Below, piece by piece: positions 59,981-64,000 of a stretch of 64,000 nucleotides of DNA. How positions within the stretch are numbered: position 1 is the first letter of the stretch; each line of letters opens with the position of its first letter. The translations under genes were made by a program, and so were the position numbers. The stretch spans positions 248,001 through 312,000 of the forward strand of contig NW_027168309.1 of NCBI RefSeq assembly GCF_040954835.1, read 5' to 3'. The notes below the pieces were generated by a model. It saw only the letters and a list, made by a program, of their open reading frames with translations, had not been told where the DNA came from and did no database searches. This stretch comes from Lepisosteus oculatus. Taxonomy: Eukaryota > Chordata > Actinopteri > Semionotiformes > Lepisosteidae.

Positions 59981-60801
59981 GCCGGTGGAGCTGGTGGTTA
60001 ACTTGTCCCTGTTGACGGCAATTTGACAAGGTATACTTCCTGGCTTTTCATCATGTGCTGACCGGATTCGAGAGTAGCACACCCTGTTCTTTGTTGATTA
60101 CTGTACCTCCAGCAGCGCAAATGTCAGTAATCATTGAAATGTACGACCTACAATCTCCTCAGCATGCCCGCGTGGACTCCTCAGTGATCATCCTTCTACG
60201 TTCTGCTGTAGTTTTCATGCAAGTGAAAACCGTGCTCCAAATAACAGCGGCACAGTTGTATCCTGCGGTAAGCATTCTTCTAATTCCATCGTTTTGCTCC
60301 AGGTAAAAGGTAGCGCATCATAGTGTTGATATTCCAAGGTTTCAGAGTCCGTATTGGATGGCTTGGATGCAGACATCGCTCAGAGCTCCCAGTATGATTT
60401 TCCCGAGTTCAGTTTTGCAGTGTTTTAGTGCTTTACTACTTCCAGTGGGCCTTTGAATGCTCTGCTAAGTAGAGACGTGACATAATTACTAATGCGACCG
60501 AGTGTGCTGGCTGTTCCTGGTTCGTAATGATTAACGCGAGAAATCAATATAAACATAACTGCTTCGATTTCGAGGTTCAGTTGAAGCTTTCAAAGAAACT
60601 ATCAAAGACCTCAGAACAACCGAAGACACATTTGGTCATCTCCGTATTGGTGAAGATTAAAGAGTCCCGCAAGTGTCAAGCTTGCACAAACACACACGAG
60701 AGAGAAACTCAGGACAGAATTTAAAGAAAGGGAGATGCAGACTATTTGAAGGCACTTTGCTAACCCAATGGCATGCTTATGAATCGTGCATAGGACACAC
60801 G

Positions 60802-60873
60802 TAGCAGAGGATGGTTTCGATCCATCGACCTCTGGGTTATGGGCCCAGCACGCTTCCGCTGCGCCACTCTGCT
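60802..60873 (-). tRNA. Initiator tRNA-Met(CAU), unit 15
   Basis: Intact gene; T at 60881, 8 bp upstream. Confidence 0.97.
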
Positions 60874-61152
60874 GACGGCCTCTCTGCGTGTGGCGCACAA
60901 CTGCTCTTTTTATTTCCTACATAAGTGATGAAAGAGTTGAAAGTTTCAACGACAAACGCAGACGTCACTTTGAGCGCTTGGTGTTGTAGCACAAATCATC
61001 ACATGCTGCTCTACACTGGATTATAAAAGCCGACACATTTTCCAAACATTTTAATGCTGGAGTCACACTGTAGTATTAATAACAGTGCGATACTCGAGGA
61101 GCGTAGTGGGATCGCGGTGGCTCATCAGACCGCCCCGGGACAGGGGGCCCGC

Positions 61153-61235
61153 GTCAGGATGGCCGAGCGGTCTAAGGCGCTGCGTTCAGGTCGCAGTCTC
61201 CCCTGGAGGCGTGGGTTCGAATCCCACTCCTGACA
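61153..61235 (+). tRNA. tRNA-Leu(CAG), unit 15
   Basis: Intact; same as 3487-3569. Confidence 0.97.
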
Positions 61236-61586
61236 AAAAGCTTGCTCAGTGCCGTCTCCAGTCGGGTGCAAATGGGTGAAGCAGCCTGACGCAGGGAACG
61301 TGCGCCGATAGGCGTAGGTGTATCCCCTGCCTCTTCCGATTTAGCTCGTGCTCCATAGGATGGAAGCGGATGCTCTGGCTTTTTGACTCGAATATAACCT
61401 GATCACAACAGAAGGCCGTGCAGCCCAGTGCTGGTTTAAGAATGCCTCGTGTCTTCAGGCCCCTATTCCTTCAGGTTACCCCTTTGGAATAGTCGTCCGA
61501 AAAAGACAGGAAAGGAAAAGCATGTAAGCTCCCACACACTGCGTTAGCATTAGCGGTTGGAATCTGATGGGAGAAAAGCAACCTGG

Positions 61587-61658
61587 CTCGCCGTCAAGCA
61601 ATCCATCCCTGGTCTCCCACGTGACAGGCGGGGATACGCACCACTATACTAACGAGGA
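61587..61658 (-). pseudogene. tRNA-Asp(GTC) relic, unit 15
   Basis: Same as 3921-3992. Confidence 0.9.
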
Positions 61659-62069
61659 GCGCTTGCTTGGCGCTTGAAGACACTTCCTCTTGCGGCTACT
61701 ACTGTTTCCGGTTTCGTCTTTTCTTTTCATTCCTCCCAGAGGAGCGCATGAAAACGTTTCCATCTGCGCCATCCTCACCCCTCCAATGCTATGGTCCCTG
61801 CTCCTCCTGGTGCACTGCAAACACTCATTCAGCCGGTTCTTTCAGTTTGAATAATTAGGTCTTCAAAGGCTGGAAGTAGGGCGCAAAAGACATGCCAATG
61901 CCAAAAGCGTGGCTGTGTGCTTCCAGCTGTGAAATGTCACTGGTGGATGTTGAAGACATTACTTCCAAGGCAGCAGGTCCAAGCGATTTAGCGTTTGTAC
62001 AAGAAGCAGGAAGAGAGAAACGGCACTCCGCCTTTTTCTTGGCAGGCCGAAGCGACAGGAGAAGGGCGC

Positions 62070-62151
62070 CGTAGTGGGCAGGATTCGAGCCGACGCGGGG
62101 AGACCCCAATGGCTTTCTAGCCCATCGCCTTAACCGCTCGGCCACGACTAC
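62070..62151 (-). pseudogene. tRNA-Ser(AGA) relic, unit 16
   Basis: Same as 285-366; private variants lie on both sides (62040, 62203) but not inside. Confidence 0.85.
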
Positions 62152-62894
62152 AGGGAGCGCCGCCGCCGCCGGCTTGCGATCATTTAACACGGAGGGCGAG
62201 GCAGCGGCGGTAACCTTTTTCAATGTCGCTCTCCGCTTCCCCCCAAAAAAAAGCCAAATGACATGCTAGCACTCGGACACCCTTCAGAAGACTGAAGGGT
62301 GGCTTAAAGCTGGAAGGATTAGGTCTCCCCGTTCCGACGCGACAATCGAGCTTCCTTAGGCAGAGAGAAAGCAACATCGAGGAGCGTCAACAAGACTTTA
62401 GAAGCTGCGCCACACGCCACTTTCAGTCGCAGTCACAGCAGTTTTAAAGGCAGGAATCGCCTTTGCGAACGCCATGAGAAACAGAACGCAAGCTCAGGTC
62501 CTGCGGTTTAACAAACAGCCACGGCTTTCATGCGACTGGACATTTCTTTTCTGGAGCGAATTCACTTTCAACTTCAAGAAATTCACACAACTTGCGAAAT
62601 ACGAAATACAAATCTGGCTCATCGCTGCACAAGAAATACCGCCGGCTGGCAAGAAAATGACAACGGTGTTTTTCCTTAACGAAAAACTTCCCATGGAGAA
62701 AAACAACGGCTGTGCGTCTCTGTCGGCTTGATTCAGTTTAATGCAAGTATTCATTCTCCTCCTGGAAAATACAGCTTGCGAAAGATGAAATACAATTCTT
62801 GGCTTTTCTGGGTGAGTGCAGAAGAAATCCTGCCGGCTGGCAGAAGAATTCCAGCCTTTTTTACTCTTTAACCAGAAACTTGCGAATGATACAA

Positions 62895-62961
62895 AGCAAG
62901 CGGGGTGCGTTTCTGTGCAGCTGTTAACTGAACAGCTGCTGCTTCAAGCCCACCCAGGGCT
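62895..62961 (+). pseudogene. tRNA-Asn(GTT) relic, unit 16
   Basis: Same as 1110-1176; last tRNA-derived feature before the window ends. Confidence 0.75.
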
Positions 62962-64000
62962 CATTCCGATTTCAACATCATGCCCCCTGAAGGTAGACTG
63001 GATTTCTTTGCGAAGCATTCACCTTTTGGACGTTTCAGGAAAGGTGCGTGTCGATGCCAGACTTGAAAAGCTTTCCATACAAAGAAACAACATAGTGCTT
63101 TTGATTGATGGGAAACGGCAAGAGCGGTTTGAGCAGCTCCGGCCTCTCAACCGCTTTACAATGTGATCGGCACCTCGGTAGCCAGTTTAGAAGGCTGAAA
63201 AGGATGCTGGAAGCACAGCGACGTTCTAAAACCAGCGCTTGAAAAGCATCTGCATACATAAAATGTCCATTTCCCCAAAGCTGAATCTGCATCTTCAGAA
63301 GATTGTCAGCTATACGTTTTCGTTCTTTGTTTCCTTTTTTTACGACAAGCTTTCGAGAAATGAACTGTCTATTGTGATGAAGGCTGCATTAGAAATTGTG
63401 CATCTAGCTTAGTTCAATGAAATCGGGAGGTGCACCTGTCTCAAGCGGATGGCTCTTTGCAGGCACACTACGGAAACCTGCGGGCGCAAGTTGGGAGAAG
63501 TGACTCTTGCAGAGTGTTGAGCTTCGAGAAGAGGGCTCCGCTCAGGAAGATATTTCCACATGTTGAAGAGTCGCTTTTCGCCCTTTCTTTCCCACATTTT
63601 TCCAGTGCGGTTATTGATCGCGTTCAAAATGTTTTCCCAACGTACGTGTTACCTGCAAAATCACAGTGAAACTGTTATGCCCAAAAGATTCCTAATAGTT
63701 ATTGTATTAGAATAGCTCTCCAATTTCTTAGCCTTCGTACACGCAATGTTTAAGGAAACGCTAGAGTAAATGAAACTGTAAATAGACAGGAGCTCTTCTT
63801 AGTTTTCATACAAGTTATGATGGCTGCAGCTCCTATCTGCGTCCCGGTGACCGGAGCCAAGGGATTATCTGCGGAACCCTTGATTTATCTCTCGGGCAAG
63901 GAGCTAGATACGCCCTTTTCATCTCGGTTTGATCACACCTGTGCATTAAAACGCAGTGCTCGGTACCATCGAGGTGTAAGAGGTTCAAGGATGAGCGGGA

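Larger units (their letters stand above)
57667..61785. repeat. Array unit 15
   Basis: Back to T at unit 943. Variants: 57715 T (unit 49), 60881 T (unit 3215) and a private A at 61508 (unit 3842). Confidence 0.97.
1..64000. repeat. Tandem tDNA array, 4,119-bp unit, 15.5 copies
   Basis: The whole window is a head-to-tail repeat. Every landmark recurs exactly 4,119 bp later, through unit 16. No insertion or deletion separates units, and I noticed only 15 variable unit positions (49, 255, 343, 418, 565, 943, 2050, 2267, 2298, 2321, 3032, 3094, 3168, 3215, 3842). Each unit carries tRNA-Lys, initiator tRNA-Met and tRNA-Leu genes plus decayed Ser, Asp and Asn tRNA genes. The array runs past both window ends, so the total copy number is unknown. 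The unit boundary used here (window position 1) is arbitrary. Multi-tRNA tandem arrays are established in Xenopus and some fish; assigning this array to such a lineage is inference. Confidence 0.98.
61786..64000. repeat. Array unit 16 (partial, cut by window end)
   Basis: The first 2,215 bp of a unit; the window ends 27 bp before its tRNA-Lys gene. Three private variants: 62040 T, 62203 A (inside the CGG hairpin arm) and 62350 G. Confidence 0.97.

Noticed and set aside
1-64000. CRISPR array, satellite of coding genes, or 5S/U6 array as the cause of the periodicity
   Set aside because: The period is far too long for CRISPR. No 5S, U6 or other known small RNA sequence was recognised, and the identified genes are tRNAs.
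1-64000. Mobile element or virus-like element as the repeated unit
   Set aside because: No terminal repeats, target-site duplications, poly-A tails or transposase, integrase or reverse-transcriptase-like frames were seen.

Overview
This window is one uninterrupted tandem array with a period of exactly 4,119 bp. It holds 15 complete units and a 2,215-bp partial sixteenth, and no unique flank is reached at either end. There is no protein-coding gene: the longest open frames (60-128 aa) overlap on both strands, recur once per unit, and several are simply translations of tRNA genes.

Each unit (coordinates of unit 1; add 4,119 per unit) carries three intact nuclear tRNA genes: tRNA-Lys(CUU) at 2242-2314 (-), initiator tRNA-Met(CAU) at 3136-3207 (-) and tRNA-Leu(CAG) at 3487-3569 (+). 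As far as I can recall them, all three match the vertebrate genes (for example human) base for base. Each unit also carries tRNA fossils: a degenerate tRNA-Ser(AGA) at 285-366 (-), a tRNA-Asp(GTC) at 3921-3992 (-) with an intact 5' half and a wrecked T arm/B box, and a tRNA-Asn(GTT) relic at 1110-1176 (+). The Asn relic lies in an old, diverged internal duplication (about 805-955 and 989-1140). A few weaker tRNA-like stretches suggest the unit descends from a richer multi-tRNA cluster.

Organism: an animal, most likely a vertebrate, from the tRNA sequences, in particular the initiator tRNA with A1:U72, C33, A54 and A60. Multi-isoacceptor tDNA tandem arrays are classically known from Xenopus laevis (a roughly 3.2-kb unit that includes Lys, Leu, initiator Met and Asn genes) and also from fish. 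I therefore lean towards an amphibian or fish, but the sequence does not settle the species.

The units have no length differences at all, even through a C6A8 run. I noticed only 15 variable sites among them, about 31 departures from the majority base in 64 kb. The variants form blocks and mosaics (units 2/5/6/7; units 8-14; units 6/7/14/15), as expected from unequal exchange and gene conversion. None of the three intact tRNA genes has a nearby run of four or more T, whereas the dead tRNA-Asp does, so how these genes end transcription is the main functional question.
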